Notes under the pieces: model-generated
Told to the model about the DNA's origin: nothing
Database searches by the model: none
The model's input: only the letters and a program-made list of their open reading frames with translations
Part shown: piece after piece, positions 34,686 to 44,023 of the stretch
How positions within the stretch are numbered: the stretch's first letter is position 1
Layout of the letters: each line of letters opens with the position of its first letter
Translations under genes and position numbers: made by a program
Assembly: GCF_000426185.1 (NCBI RefSeq)
Contig: NZ_AUEW01000001.1
Coordinates: 62,001-126,000 of the forward strand
Length of the DNA stretch: 64,000 bases
Direction of reading: 5' to 3'
Source: Cellulomonas sp. URHD0024
GTDB taxonomy: Bacteria; Actinomycetota; Actinomycetes; Actinomycetales; Cellulomonadaceae

Positions 34686-35641
34686 AACCTCTCGGGGTAG
34701 CCGAGGGCCGGAGCGCTGATCTCGCTCAGTGCGCGGCGCAGCTCGTCGGGAAGCTCGAGCTCCTCCGCAGCCAACGAGGCACGCAGCTGCACGGCCGTCC
34801 GGGCACCGACGATCGCCGACGAGATCCCGCGGCTGAGCACCCAGGCGAGCGCGACGTCCAGCGCGGTGCGCTCCAGACCCTTGGCGGCGGTCGCCACGGC
34901 CTCCACGACGGCGGCCGACGACCGCGCCAGGTAGGGCTCGACGAATCCTGCCAGGTGCGGGGACGCCGCACGGGAGTCTGCCGGGATGGTTCGTCGGTAC
35001 TTGCCGGTCAGCACTCCGCGCCCGAGCGGTGACCAGGCGAGCACACCGACGCCGAGCACCGTCGAGGCGGGCAGGACCTCCCGCTCGATCCCGCGCTGCA
35101 GCAACGAGTACTCGGCCTCGACGGCCGTCAGGCCGATCTCGCGCTCGAGCAGCGTCGCGGCGCGGGCGACCTGCCAGCCGGCGTGGTTGGACAGGCCCAC
35201 GTACCGCGCGCGACCGCTCGTGACGGCGAGTCGCAGCGCCGAGACCGTCTCGTCGAGCGGCGTGCGGGGGTCGGGAGTCTGCACGAGCCACAGGTCGACG
35301 TGGTCGGTGCGCAGACGTCGCAGCGAGGCGTCGAGGGAGCCGAGCAGACCTCCACGGGAGGCGTCGATGACACCACCGGCGCTCGTCTGCCGGATGCCCG
35401 CCTTGGTGCACAGGACCATCTCGTCGCGCGGGACGACGTCGCCGAGCAGCGCACCCAGCAGCTCCTCGGCACCGCCGTCCGCGTAGGAGGCCGACGTGTC
35501 GATCAGCGTGCCGCCTGCGTCGGCGAAGTCCCGCAGCTGCTCCGAGGCGTCGTGGGCGTCGGTGTCCCGGCTCCACGTCATCGTGCCGAGCCCGAGACGG
35601 GAGACCCGCAGACCGGTCCGACCCAGGTGGCGCTGTTCCAT
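34682..35641 (-). CDS. Aldo/keto reductase (catalytic His replaced by Gln)
   Basis: 319 residues from ATG 35641; upstream frame to 35686 is Arg-rich and unlikely. The (beta/alpha)8 enzyme shows LGRTGLRVSRLGLGTMTW, catalytic DTSASYADG (Asp, Tyr), VLCTKAG (Lys), and the NADPH-binding end ISSAIVGARTAVQLRASLAA. Where most members have a His (DLYxxHxPDP), this one reads DLWLVQTPDP, so the fourth catalytic residue is Gln. Reduced or altered activity is possible. Substrate unknown. Confidence 0.87.
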   Translation of the reverse strand: MEQRHLGRTGLRVSRLGLGTMTWSRDTDAHDASEQLRDFADAGGTLIDTSASYADGGAEELLGALLGDVVPRDEMVLCTKAGIRQTSAGGVIDASRGGLLGSLDASLRRLRTDHVDLWLVQTPDPRTPLDETVSALRLAVTSGRARYVGLSNHAGWQVARAATLLEREIGLTAVEAEYSLLQRGIEREVLPASTVLGVGVLAWSPLGRGVLTGKYRRTIPADSRAASPHLAGFVEPYLARSSAAVVEAVATAAKGLERTALDVALAWVLSRGISSAIVGARTAVQLRASLAAEELELPDELRRALSEISAPALGYPERF

Positions 35642-35707
35642 GAGGCGCAACACTAATCGGCGCGGTGCGCACCTCAGCGGTAACACGGCACGGATATGGT
35701 TCGGCTC

Positions 35708-36616
35708 GTGACATCGGGAATGGGTGTGGGCGAGGCGATCCTCCTAGGGCTCGTCCAGGGGTTGACGGAGTTCTTGCCGATCTCGTCGAGCGCGCACCTG
35801 GCGATCGTCGGGCAGCTCATCGGGTCCGAGGACCCCGGTGCAGCGTTCACGGCGATCATCCAGCTCGGCACGGAGACCGCCGTGCTGCTCTACTTCCGGC
35901 ACGACATCGTCCGGATCGTGCGAGCGTGGTGGGCCGCCCTGCGTGGGTCGTTGGGGACCACCTGGCGGGCACGGCTCGGCGCGCCGGTCGGCGAGCCGGC
36001 CGACCACGACGCCCTCATGGCGTGGTTCATCGTCCTCGGGTCGCTGCCGATCATCGTGTTCGGCGTGCTCTTCCAGCACGCGATCGAGCAGAAGTTCCGC
36101 AACCTGTGGCTCATCGTCGTGACGCTCGCCGTCTTCGGCCTGCTTCTCGGCTGGGCGGACAAGGTGGGCGTCAAGCGACGCGGCCTCGAGGAGATGACCG
36201 GTCGGAACGCCGTCCAGTTCGGCCTCTGGCAGTCCCTTGCGCTCGTGCCCGGTGTGTCGCGGTCCGGTGGCACCATCACCGGTGGCCTCCTCATGGGCTA
36301 CACCCGGGAGGCTGCTGCCCGGTACTCGTTCCTGCTCGCCATACCGGCCGTGTTCGGCTCCGGACTCTTCGAGCTGGCCAAGCAGACCGGCAGCTCGTGC
36401 CCGACGGCGGGCAGTGCCGGTTTCGGTGCGACGCTCGTCGCGACACTCGTCGCGTTCGTCGTCGGCTACCTCGTGATCATCGTGTTCCTGAAGATCGTCT
36501 CGACCTTCAGCTACAAGCCGTTCGTGTACTACCGGCTCGGGCTGGCCGCCCTGGTGGCGCTGCTCCTGCTCACGCACGTCCTGCACCCCGACGTGGCAGT
36601 ACCCACGTCCTGCTAG
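35708..36616 (+). CDS. uppP: Undecaprenyl-diphosphatase UppP (BacA)
   Basis: 302 residues from GTG 35708. The ATG at 35696 lies inside a TATGGT -10-like hexamer (35695-35700), 8 nt before this GTG, so a leaderless GTG start is preferred; ATG 35720 is also possible. Family motifs are [14 protein letters not shown] (motif 1) and [18 protein letters not shown] (motif 2), with ~8 membrane helices. It recycles undecaprenyl pyrophosphate for cell-wall synthesis and gives bacitracin tolerance in known cases. Its stop shares CTAG with corA. Confidence 0.95.
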   Translation: MTSGMGVGEAILLGLVQGLTEFLPISSSAHLAIVGQLIGSEDPGAAFTAIIQLGTETAVLLYFRHDIVRIVRAWWAALRGSLGTTWRARLGAPVGEPADHDALMAWFIVLGSLPIIVFGVLFQHAIEQKFRNLWLIVVTLAVFGLLLGWADKVGVKRRGLEEMTGRNAVQFGLWQSLALVPGVSRSGGTITGGLLMGYTREAAARYSFLLAIPAVFGSGLFELAKQTGSSCPTAGSAGFGATLVATLVAFVVGYLVIIVFLKIVSTFSYKPFVYYRLGLAALVALLLLTHVLHPDVAVPTSC

Positions 36617-37638
36617 AGCCAGCCGGACCGGCGGAACAGCGCGTAGAGGGACCCGCAGATCGCGGCCATCGCGAGCAGCGCGATGGGGTACCCGTAGGTC
36701 CAGTCGAGCTCGGGCATGTGCTCGAAGTTCATGCCGTAGATGCTCGCGAGCAACGTCGGTGCTGCCGCGATCGCCGCCCACGAGGAGATCTTCCGGACAT
36801 CCTCGTTCTGCCGCACCGAGACCTGTGACAGGTGTGCCGAGAGCATGTCCGACAGCAGGTCGTCGTAGGAGCCGAGGTGCTGGTCGAGCCTCTCGACCCA
36901 GGCGGTCAGCCGTTGCAGCCACGGCTGCGAGTGTCGGCGGTGCTCGGCCTCCTCGGCCTCGGCGACGAGCTCGGGCAGGACTGTGGTGACGGGGCTGAGC
37001 GCGCGCCGCGCCTCGGCGATCTCGCGCTTGAGGTCGTAGATCTGCTCGACCGGGTTGCGCCGGTTGCTGGAGAAGACCGCGTTCTCGACGTCGGCGACCG
37101 CGTCGCCGAGACCGACCTCCACGTCCGACGCCTCCGCGACCAGCGACATCAGCACCGCAGCCAGCACCTGGTGGACCCCCTCGTCAGGGATCGGGATGCC
37201 GCCCGTGAGCTTCTCGAGCGCACGGCCGACCACGTCCGCGTCGCCCAGCTCGCACATCAGCACGACGCCGTTGCCGACGACGCTCACCAGTGCGCCCGTG
37301 TGCACGTCCTTGGTCTGCTCGACGTAGGACAACGTCGGGACCGTGAGCACGATCTCGCCGTCAGGGGAGCGGTCGAGCCGCGCACGGAGCGGATGGTTCG
37401 CCGCCGAGGGGTGCGCGCCCGGGCCACGGTGCTCCAGGAGGGCCAGCGCCGTCTCGCCGATGCCGTGACGTCTGCATGCTGCAGCCAGGTCGGAGCGTGC
37501 CGCGACGATCACCCAGAGGGTCCCGCCCCGCTTGAGGGCCAGACCGGGGTCGCCCCACCCGGTCGGCGTCCGCGCGACGACGCGTTCGCCGTCGCTGTTC
37601 GGAGCGAGGTCCTGCAGACGCGTGGGCTGTTCGGTCAC
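36613..37638 (-). CDS. corA: CorA-family magnesium/cobalt transporter
   Basis: 341 residues from GTG 37638. A large cytoplasmic funnel (~1-270, with long helix near [20 protein letters not shown]) precedes two C-terminal helices joined by the selectivity-filter motif [11 protein letters not shown]. The basic end RRSGWL is intact. It is predicted to be a pentameric Mg2+ channel. CACAAT stands 7 nt before the start, so it may be leaderless. Convergent with uppP, 4-base overlap. Confidence 0.92.
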   Translation of the reverse strand: MTEQPTRLQDLAPNSDGERVVARTPTGWGDPGLALKRGGTLWVIVAARSDLAAACRRHGIGETALALLEHRGPGAHPSAANHPLRARLDRSPDGEIVLTVPTLSYVEQTKDVHTGALVSVVGNGVVLMCELGDADVVGRALEKLTGGIPIPDEGVHQVLAAVLMSLVAEASDVEVGLGDAVADVENAVFSSNRRNPVEQIYDLKREIAEARRALSPVTTVLPELVAEAEEAEHRRHSQPWLQRLTAWVERLDQHLGSYDDLLSDMLSAHLSQVSVRQNEDVRKISSWAAIAAAPTLLASIYGMNFEHMPELDWTYGYPIALLAMAAICGSLYALFRRSGWL

Positions 37639-37682
37639 CTCGGCATTGTGGACCCGGGCGCCGTGTCCCGCCGGGACGCGGT

Positions 37683-37688
37683 TAGGCT
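37683..37688 (+). promoter_or_regulatory. -10-like TAGGCT, leaderless start of mshC
   Basis: Ends 7 nt before GTG 37695; no ribosome-binding site. Confidence 0.5.
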
Positions 37689-37694
37689 TCCGCC

Positions 37695-38942
37695 GTGCTC
37701 ACCTGGCCGTCACCGCATGTTCCCGCGCTTCCCGGTCACGGTGATCCGGTACGGGTGCTCGACTCGTCGACCGGACAGGTCGTCCTGGCGGCGCAACGGA
37801 CGCACGCCACGCTCTACGTCTGCGGCATCACGCCCTACGACGCCACGCACATGGGCCACGCCGCCACCTACGTCGCGTTCGACGTGCTCGGCCGGGCGTG
37901 GCGCGATGCCGGGCACACAGTGCGGTACGCCTCGAACGTCACGGACGTCGACGACCCCCTGCTGGAGCGTGCCGCCGCCACCGGCGTCGACTGGCGCGAT
38001 CTCGCGGAGTCCCAGACGGCCCTCTACGCCGAGGACATGGCGGCGTTGGCCGTGATCCCGCCGGACGTGTACTCAGGCGTCGTCGAGGCCATCCCCGCGG
38101 TCGTCGAGGCCGTCGAGAAGCTGCTCGCGGCGGGCGCCGCCTACCGGGTGCCCACCGACGGCCACGACCTGGGTGACGTCTACGCGGACCTGTCCCTCGA
38201 CGTCTCCTTCGGCACGGTCGCGGGCCTCGAGGACGACCTGATGCGGACCCTGTCCGCCGAGCGTGGCGGCGACCCGGCCCGGCCCGGCAAGCGCGCACCC
38301 CTCGACCCGCTGCTCTGGCGACGCTCCCGGCCGGGCGAACCCTCCTGGGACGGCGGGTCGCTCGGGAACGGTCGGCCCGGCTGGCACATCGAGTGTGCCG
38401 TGATCGCGCGCGACGGCCTCGGACTGCCGTTCGACGTCGAGGGGGGCGGCTCCGACCTGCTCTTCCCGCACCACGAGATGAGCACCTCGCACGCGCGCCT
38501 GCTCGACGCCGGACACGGTGCACGCGTGCACGTGCACGCGGGGATGGTCGGGCTCGACGGGCACAAGATGAGCAAGTCGCTGGGAAACCTGGTGCTCGTC
38601 TCGAAGCTGCGCGAGCAGGGTGTGGACCCGATGGCGATCCGGCTGGCCATCCTCGCCCACCGCTACCGCGACGACTGGGACTGGACAGCTGCCGGCCTGG
38701 CCGACGCTCAGGCGCGGCTCGAGCACTGGCGCGCGGCTGTGTCCGGCAACGGCGGACCCGACCCGGACGCGACGCTCGCGGCGGTCCGCGCGGCGGTCGC
38801 GGACGACCTGGACACCCCCGCAGCGCTGGCCGCGGTCGACGCGTGGGCGACCGTGTCCCTGGCCGGCACAGCTACACCCGTCGAGGGCGCCCCGGGCATC
38901 ATCGCCCGCACGGTCGACGCCCTCCTGGGCATCCGCCTGTAA
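37695..38942 (+). CDS. mshC: L-cysteine:GlcN-Ins ligase MshC (mycothiol synthesis)
   Basis: 415 residues. This class I aminoacyl-tRNA-synthetase-like enzyme has [20 protein letters not shown] (zinc Cys plus HIGH-like THMGHA), [15 protein letters not shown] with zinc-site residues, [17 protein letters not shown] and HKMSKSLGN (KMSKS). It lacks the long tRNA-binding C-terminus of CysS, as expected for MshC. It joins cysteine to 1-D-myo-inosityl-glucosamine using ATP. This marks the organism as a mycothiol-producing actinobacterium. Confidence 0.95.
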   Translation: MLTWPSPHVPALPGHGDPVRVLDSSTGQVVLAAQRTHATLYVCGITPYDATHMGHAATYVAFDVLGRAWRDAGHTVRYASNVTDVDDPLLERAAATGVDWRDLAESQTALYAEDMAALAVIPPDVYSGVVEAIPAVVEAVEKLLAAGAAYRVPTDGHDLGDVYADLSLDVSFGTVAGLEDDLMRTLSAERGGDPARPGKRAPLDPLLWRRSRPGEPSWDGGSLGNGRPGWHIECAVIARDGLGLPFDVEGGGSDLLFPHHEMSTSHARLLDAGHGARVHVHAGMVGLDGHKMSKSLGNLVLVSKLREQGVDPMAIRLAILAHRYRDDWDWTAAGLADAQARLEHWRAAVSGNGGPDPDATLAAVRAAVADDLDTPAALAAVDAWATVSLAGTATPVEGAPGIIARTVDALLGIRL

Positions 38943-38950
38943 CAGCCCGC

Positions 38951-38996
38951 AACGTCCGCACATGTGGGCGCTATAGCCCCCACGAGTGCGGACGTT
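38951..38996. repeat. Palindromic repeat element, copy 1 (terminator-like)
   Basis: AACGTCCGCAC (38951-38961) pairs perfectly with GTGCGGACGTT (38986-38996), with an inner GTGGG/CCCAC stem. It lies just after mshC in the convergent gap before the PAC2 gene. Confidence 0.8.
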
Positions 38997-39013
38997 CGTC
39001 GAGGGCCTTCAAC

Positions 39014-39059
39014 AACGTCCGCACATGTGGGGCCCATAGCACCCACGAGCACGGACGTC
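39014..39059. repeat. Palindromic repeat element, copy 2
   Basis: A second 46-base copy begins 63 bases after the first. The outer ACGTCCG/CGGACGT and inner GTGGG/CCCAC stems are kept, while the loop and a few stem bases differ. The two hairpins could terminate transcription from both sides. Confidence 0.8.
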
Positions 39060-39084
39060 CGGGGTCGCCTCGGCGGCGGGTGGA

Positions 39085-39939
39085 TCAGCCGCCGGTGCCC
39101 TTGTCGCGCCGACGGAGATAGCGCTCGAACTCCTGCGCGATCGCCTCGCCGCTGGCCTCCGGGAGGTCGGCGGTGTCCTTCGCCTCCTCGAGCTGCTGCA
39201 CGTACTCGCCGATCTCTGCGTCCTCCGCGGCGAGCTCGTCGACGCCGTGCTGCCAGGCGGCCGCGTCGTCGGGAAGCTCGCCCAGAGATACCGGCTCCCC
39301 GAGCAGCTGCTCGATCCGGTGCAGGAGCGCGAGGGTGGCCTTGGGCGACGGCGGGTGCGCGACGTAGTGCGGCACAGCGGCCCACAGGGACAGCGAGCGC
39401 AGCCCGCGACTCGCGGCCTCGTGCTGGAGCACCCCGACGATGCCCGTCGGACCCTCGTAGCTGTTGGGCTCGAGCCCGAAGATGTCGCGGACCTCGGCGT
39501 CCTCGCTGGTGGCGTTCACGGGTATGGGCCTGGTGTGCGGGACGTCGGCGAGGAGGGCGCCGAGGGTCACCACGGTGTTCACGCCGAGCCCGGCCGCGAT
39601 GTCGAGAAGCTCGGTGCAGTAACGACGCCAGCGCATCGACGGCTCGATGCCGTGCACGAGCACGACCCGGCGTCCGCTGATGGGCGCGGTGGCGACCGCG
39701 ACCGCGGTGGTCGGCCAGGTGATCTCGCGGCGCCCGTCGGGGCCGTGCCCGACGATCGGCCGGTTCACCTGGAAGTCGTGGTACTCCTCCGGGTCGAGCT
39801 CGTCGACGTGCTCGGCGTCCCAGACCTCGTGAAGGTGCTCCAGCGCCTGGGTGGCCGCCGAGCCGGCGTCGTTCCACCCCTCGAAGGCCGCGAGCAGCAC
39901 CGTCTCGTGGGCAGGCAGGTCCGCGGCAGGCGTGCTCAT
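39085..39939 (-). CDS. PAC2-family protein (proteasome assembly chaperone-like)
   Basis: 284 residues. LLAAFEGWNDAGSAATQALE opens the PAC2 domain. VVLVHGIEPSMRWRRYCTEL, VVTLGALLADVPHTRPIPVN and the ETHR-less PNSYEGPTGIVGVLQHEAA region follow. The C-terminus is helical and charged. Eukaryotic PAC2 helps assemble 20S proteasomes; the bacterial role is unproven, but the gene lies near the proteasome genes in many actinobacteria. Confidence 0.9.
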   Translation of the reverse strand: MSTPAADLPAHETVLLAAFEGWNDAGSAATQALEHLHEVWDAEHVDELDPEEYHDFQVNRPIVGHGPDGRREITWPTTAVAVATAPISGRRVVLVHGIEPSMRWRRYCTELLDIAAGLGVNTVVTLGALLADVPHTRPIPVNATSEDAEVRDIFGLEPNSYEGPTGIVGVLQHEAASRGLRSLSLWAAVPHYVAHPPSPKATLALLHRIEQLLGEPVSLGELPDDAAAWQHGVDELAAEDAEIGEYVQQLEEAKDTADLPEASGEAIAQEFERYLRRRDKGTGG

Positions 39940-39945
39940 CCGTCC

Positions 39946-39951
39946 AGCCTA
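39946..39951 (-). promoter_or_regulatory. -10-like TAGGCT, leaderless start of PAC2 gene
   Basis: On the minus strand the hexamer ends 7 nt before ATG 39939. Confidence 0.5.
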
Positions 39952-40009
39952 GGGCGCGTGGCAGCAGTGACGCCGGACGGGAAGCACGTGAGCGCGTCGG
40001 ACGCGCTCG

Positions 40010-40015
40010 TAGGAT
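40010..40015 (+). promoter_or_regulatory. -10-like TAGGAT, leaderless start of HAD gene
   Basis: Ends 7 nt before GTG 40022. Confidence 0.5.
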
Positions 40016-40021
40016 GGCTCG

Positions 40022-40696
40022 GTGAACCCCCCTCTCGCCGCGGTCCTCTGGGACATGGACGGCACCCTCATCGACACCGAGCCGTTCTGGATGGCTGCCG
40101 AGACGGAGCTCGTCGAGGCGCACGGAGGTGTCTGGACGTACGAGGACGGTCTCGCGATGGTGGGCAAGCCCATGATCGTCGGAGCCCAGACGCTCGCCGC
40201 CCGCGGCGTCGACCTGCCGCACGCCGAGATCATCGACTTCCTCAACGCGCGGGTCGCCGCCGCGGTCGCGGCGGGCATCCCGTGGCAGCCGGGCGCGCGA
40301 GAGCTCCTGGGGGCCGTCCGTGCTGCCGGTGTGCCGATGGCGCTCGTGACGTCGTCGTTCGCCGTTCTCGCCGACCCCTTCGCCGCGGCGGTGGGGCTGT
40401 TCGACGTCGTCGTCAGCGGCGACGAGGTGAGCCGACCCAAGCCGGACCCGGAGCCGTACGAGCTCGCCGCACGACGTCTCGGCGTCGACATCGGGTCCTG
40501 CATCGCCGTCGAGGACTCGCGCTCGGGCATCGCCTCGGCCGTCGCGTCCGGCGCGTCGACGATCGCGATCGAGGTGCACCACTCCGTGGCAGAGCGCCCG
40601 GGCCTGAGCCGTGTCTCGTCGCTGGTCGACGTCTCCGTGGAGGACCTGCTCCGGGTGGCCGCCGGCGAGGTGCTGGACCTGCGGGTCGCGAGCTAG
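40022..40696 (+). CDS. HAD-superfamily hydrolase (beta-phosphoglucomutase-like)
   Basis: 224 residues from GTG 40022. HAD motif I is WDMDGTLIDTEPFW (D11, D13), motif II ALVTSSF, motif III KPDPEPYELAA, motif IV AVEDSRSGIASAVASG. The helical cap between motifs I and II (WMAAETELVEAHGGVWTYED) places it in subfamily IA. It should hydrolyse a small phosphorylated metabolite; substrate unknown. The stop abuts the convergent nuclease gene. Confidence 0.88.
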   Translation: MNPPLAAVLWDMDGTLIDTEPFWMAAETELVEAHGGVWTYEDGLAMVGKPMIVGAQTLAARGVDLPHAEIIDFLNARVAAAVAAGIPWQPGARELLGAVRAAGVPMALVTSSFAVLADPFAAAVGLFDVVVSGDEVSRPKPDPEPYELAARRLGVDIGSCIAVEDSRSGIASAVASGASTIAIEVHHSVAERPGLSRVSSLVDVSVEDLLRVAAGEVLDLRVAS

Positions 40697-41608
40697 TCAG
40701 GCCGCGGGTGCCACACCGATCGACCGTTCCACCGCGCCCGCGGGCACCTCGGGCGGCGTCCCGCCGAACGCCGGGCACAGCGCCTTGAACGAGCACCAGT
40801 CGCAGAGCCTCGACGGCCGGGGGCGCCAGTCGCCCGACCGGGCGGCGTCCTCGATGCCGCCCCAGATCGACCGCACGCGCGCCTCGATCGTGGCCATCTC
40901 CGACTCCGACGGCTCGTGCGTGAGGACGACGCCGTCGCCGAGGTACTCGAGCTGCAGCCGCTTGGGCAGGATCCCGCGGGTCCGCCAGATCACGTAGGCG
41001 TAGAACCGCATCTGGAAGAGGGCCGAGCTCTCGAACCCCGCCCGAGGCGACTTGCCGGTCTTGTAGTCGACCACGCGCACCCAGCCGTTGGGAGCGACGT
41101 CGACACGGTCGATGATCCCGCGCAGCTGGGGACCGTTCTCGTCCAGCTCGGTGGACACCATGAGCTCGCGCTCACGGGGTTCCAGCCGAGTCGGGTCCTC
41201 GAGCGTGAAGTAGGTCGCGAGCAGCGCCTCGGCGCTCGTCAACCACTCGGTGAGGTCGGCCGGCTCCGTGAACAGCTCGCCGATCGACGGGTCACGTTCG
41301 AGCAGCATCTCCCACTGGACCGGCAGGAGCGCCTGGGCGGCCTCGACCGTGCGTTCGAGGGCCGGCAGGTCGAACAGGTGCTCCAGCACCGCGTGCACGA
41401 GGGTGCCGCGGGCCGCGGCGGGGCTCGGCGGCTCAGGGAGCCGGTCGATCACCCGGAACCGGAACAGCTGCGGGCACTGCAGGAAGTCGTTGGCACGCGA
41501 CGGCGACAGACCCGGACGGGAGGGCGGCCGGTCGGCGGTGACGAGCTGTTCGACCGCGTCCTCGACCGCCTCGTCGACGACCTCGAGCTCGAGAGCGTCG
41601 CTGCTCAT
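40697..41608 (-). CDS. RecB-family PD-(D/E)XK exonuclease
   Basis: 303 residues. The nuclease core reads LSPSRANDFLQCPQLFRFRV (entry Cys), RGTLVHAVLEHLF, GIIDRVDVAPNGWVRVVDYKTGK (D...DYK catalytic set) and QMRFYAYVIW. The end CDWCSFKALCPAF adds three Cys, which with the N-terminal Cys can ligate a 4Fe-4S cluster as in AddB/Cas4-like nucleases. Homologues (Rv2119-like) are conserved beside trmI/mpa. A DNA repair role is inferred. Confidence 0.9.
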   Translation of the reverse strand: MSSDALELEVVDEAVEDAVEQLVTADRPPSRPGLSPSRANDFLQCPQLFRFRVIDRLPEPPSPAAARGTLVHAVLEHLFDLPALERTVEAAQALLPVQWEMLLERDPSIGELFTEPADLTEWLTSAEALLATYFTLEDPTRLEPRERELMVSTELDENGPQLRGIIDRVDVAPNGWVRVVDYKTGKSPRAGFESSALFQMRFYAYVIWRTRGILPKRLQLEYLGDGVVLTHEPSESEMATIEARVRSIWGGIEDAARSGDWRPRPSRLCDWCSFKALCPAFGGTPPEVPAGAVERSIGVAPAA

Positions 41609-41688
41609 GCGGAGGATGTCCGGTGGGGGATGTGCACGACTCCGACAGTAGGCGCCCCCACCGACACCGGGCCGGATCGACGCACACC

Positions 41689-41694
41689 TACGCT
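41689..41694 (+). promoter_or_regulatory. -10-like TACGCT, leaderless start of M50 gene
   Basis: Ends 7 nt before GTG 41701, deciding this start over GTG 41695, which directly follows the hexamer. Confidence 0.5.
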
Positions 41695-41700
41695 GTGCAC

Positions 41701-42837
41701 GTGAGCACCAACCGGCCCCCGGAACGTCGCACGCCAGGCTGGGTGATCGGCCGCGTCGTCGGCGCCCCGATCATCCTGGCCCCGAGCTGGGTTCTCGCCG
41801 CCGTCCTGCTGACGTTCTTCATCGCACCGAGCGTGCGCCGCTGGCTCGGCGGTGACCTCGGACCGCGGATCTATGTCGTGGCCCTCGGTTTCGTCGTCCT
41901 GCTGTTCGCCTCGGTGCTCGTCCACGAGCTCGCGCACGGGCTGATGGCGCGGGCCCGCGGCCAGCACCCGCGCGAGTTCGTGCTCACGCTGTGGGGCGGT
42001 CACACGAGCTTCGGTGGCGTGTCCCCGACGCCGCTGACCAGTGTTCTCGTCGCCGTCGTCGGACCGCTGTCGAACCTCCTGTTCGCCGGGATCTTCGCGT
42101 TCGCCGCGGACCAGGTCGGCACGGACAGCGTCGGTGGGCTGCTCCTGTGGTCGGGAGCGGTGTCCAACGGGTTCCTCGGGGCGTTCAACCTGATCCCGGG
42201 CCTGCCCCTCGACGGTGGCTGGGTGCTCGAGGCGGTCATCTGGGGCATCACGAAGAACCGGCACACCGGCACGGTCGTCGCGGGCTGGGCAGGCCGGCTG
42301 GTCGCGGTCGGCGTGCTGGCCTGGGCGCTGCTCGTGCCGCTCATGACCGGTCGGCAGCCCGACATCAGCACGGTCGTGTGGTCCGCCCTGATCGGCTCGT
42401 TCCTGTGGTCGGGCGCCTCGGCGGCGGTCCGTGGCGGCCGCTCGCAGAAGGCCGTGACACAGATCACCTTGGCGACGGTCGGTCGTCGTGCGGTCTCGGT
42501 CGGCCACACCGACTCGCTGGCCCACGCGGGCACCGTCGCCGCCGCCGCCGGTGCCGACGAGGTCGTCATCCTCTCGCCCGACGGCCGCCCGGCGGCGTAC
42601 GTGGACCGCGCGGCGGCTGCCTCCGTCCCGGCCGCGGTCGCCGCCAGCACGCCGGTCACGGCCGTGGCGATCCCGCTGCCGGTCGGGGCGTCCGTCGACG
42701 GTGCGCTGGAGGGCCAGGCTCTCGTGACGGCGATCGGGGAGGCCACGAGGCACTCGCCCGTGGTCGCGGCGCTCGTCGACGGGAGGGTCGTCGGGCTGAT
42801 CCGCGCGATGGACGTCGTCGCGGCGATCCGCTCCTAG
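41701..42837 (+). CDS. M50-family site-2 intramembrane metalloprotease
   Basis: 378 residues from GTG 41701. About six membrane helices. The active site is LVHELAHGLMARARG (H75, E76, H79) and the third ligand LIPGLPLDGGWVLE. The C-terminal ~130 residues are a soluble pair of CBS-like repeats (ATVGRRAVSVGHTDSLAHAG; VVAALVDGRVVGLIRAMDVV). Such SpoIVFB/Rip3-like proteases cleave membrane-embedded regulators, and the CBS pair may sense nucleotides. The stop overlaps the promoter region of trmI. Confidence 0.92.
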   Translation: MSTNRPPERRTPGWVIGRVVGAPIILAPSWVLAAVLLTFFIAPSVRRWLGGDLGPRIYVVALGFVVLLFASVLVHELAHGLMARARGQHPREFVLTLWGGHTSFGGVSPTPLTSVLVAVVGPLSNLLFAGIFAFAADQVGTDSVGGLLLWSGAVSNGFLGAFNLIPGLPLDGGWVLEAVIWGITKNRHTGTVVAGWAGRLVAVGVLAWALLVPLMTGRQPDISTVVWSALIGSFLWSGASAAVRGGRSQKAVTQITLATVGRRAVSVGHTDSLAHAGTVAAAAGADEVVILSPDGRPAAYVDRAAAASVPAAVAASTPVTAVAIPLPVGASVDGALEGQALVTAIGEATRHSPVVAALVDGRVVGLIRAMDVVAAIRS

Positions 42838-42848
42838 ACTCGGGGACC

Positions 42849-43859
42849 GTGACCCCCGACCAGACGTCCACCGGTGCCGCGCAACGTCGCGGTCCTTTCC
42901 GAGCGGGCGACCGCGTGCAGCTGACCGACCCCCGAGGGCGCCTGCACACGATCACGCTGGCCGAGGGTGGGTCGTTCCACACGCACCGTGGCTACCTGAC
43001 GCACGACTCGTTGCTCGGTGCTCCCGAGGGGACGGTCGTGCGGAACACGTCGGGGATCGAGTACCTCGCCGTGCGTCCGCTGCTCGCCGACTACGTGCTC
43101 TCGATGCCGCGCGGCGCCGCGGTCGTCTACCCGAAGGACTCGGGCCAGATCGTCGCCATGGCCGACATCTACCCGGGTGCCCGCGTGATCGAGGCCGGTG
43201 TCGGATCCGGTGCCTTGACCATGTCGCTGCTGCGCGCTGTCGGCGACGGGGGCTCGCTGCACTCGATCGAGCGGCGTGAGGACTTCGCGGCGATCGCGCG
43301 CGGGAACGTCGATGGCTTCTTCGGCGGACCGCACCCGGCGTGGGAGCTCTCGGTCGGGGACCTGTCCGACGTCCTGCCGACCGTCGCAGTGCCAGGCAGC
43401 GTCGACCGGGTCGTGCTCGACATGCTCGCGCCGTGGGAGAACCTCGAGGCCGTCGCCGACGCGCTCGCACCCGGCGGGGTCCTCATCGCCTACGTCGCGA
43501 CGACGACGCAGCTGTCCCGGCTCGCGGAGGACATCCGGAGCGACGGCCGATACACCGAGCCCGAGGCCTGGGAGTCGATGGTCCGTGGCTGGCACCTCGA
43601 GGGCCTCGCCGTCCGCCCGCAGCACCGGATGATCGGCCACACCGGCTTCCTGCTCACCACCCGACGGCTGGCCGACGGGGTCGACGCCCCGCAGCGTCGT
43701 CGCCGGCCCGCCAAGGGTGCGTACCCCGTGGCGGCGGACGGCGCGCCCGCCGTCGACGACTCCGAGCTGTGGTCGCCTGAGGCCATGGGCGAGCGTGCGG
43801 TGTCCGACAAGAAGCTGCGTCGCGCGCGCCGCGATGTCGGCCAGGCGCCGACGATCTGA
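42849..43859 (+). CDS. trmI: tRNA (adenine-58-N1)-methyltransferase TrmI
   Basis: 336 residues from GTG 42849; the frame is open through the preceding gene but not coding there. FRAGDRVQLTDPRGRLHTIT is the N-terminal beta domain. ARVIEAGVGSGALTMSLLRAV is the SAM loop, VDRVVLDMLAPWENLEAVAD the catalytic region, and YVATTTQLSRLAEDIR follows. The C-terminal ~50 residues are a charged tail (SDKKLRRARRDVG). It makes m1A58 in the T-loop. Its position directly before arc/mpa is conserved in actinobacteria. Confidence 0.93.
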   Translation: MTPDQTSTGAAQRRGPFRAGDRVQLTDPRGRLHTITLAEGGSFHTHRGYLTHDSLLGAPEGTVVRNTSGIEYLAVRPLLADYVLSMPRGAAVVYPKDSGQIVAMADIYPGARVIEAGVGSGALTMSLLRAVGDGGSLHSIERREDFAAIARGNVDGFFGGPHPAWELSVGDLSDVLPTVAVPGSVDRVVLDMLAPWENLEAVADALAPGGVLIAYVATTTQLSRLAEDIRSDGRYTEPEAWESMVRGWHLEGLAVRPQHRMIGHTGFLLTTRRLADGVDAPQRRRRPAKGAYPVAADGAPAVDDSELWSPEAMGERAVSDKKLRRARRDVGQAPTI

Positions 43860-43931
43860 CCGACGGGTCACAGTTCGGGAACTTCCGGACGAGTCGGGGG
43901 CGTCGGGCGGCCGGGTGTTGACATCTGTGGT

Positions 43932-43937
43932 TAGGGT
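43932..43937 (+). promoter_or_regulatory. -10-like TAGGGT before arc
   Basis: Predicts a ~80-nt leader for arc/mpa, whose ATG has GGAGG upstream. AGTTC/GAACT arms with a 2-nt spacer (43872-43883) lie 50 nt earlier and could be an operator. Confidence 0.4.
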
Positions 43938-44023
43938 CGTCGGACCAGCAGGCACAACGCGGTGCACGATGGAGACGGAGCCCTGACGACGGAGAGCTAC
44001 GCGCAAGCGGAACGGAGGCCGAC

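Noticed and set aside
43918..43923. TTGACA as the -35 of the arc promoter
   Set aside because: Only 8 bases separate it from TAGGGT at 43932, and no -10 lies 17 bases downstream.
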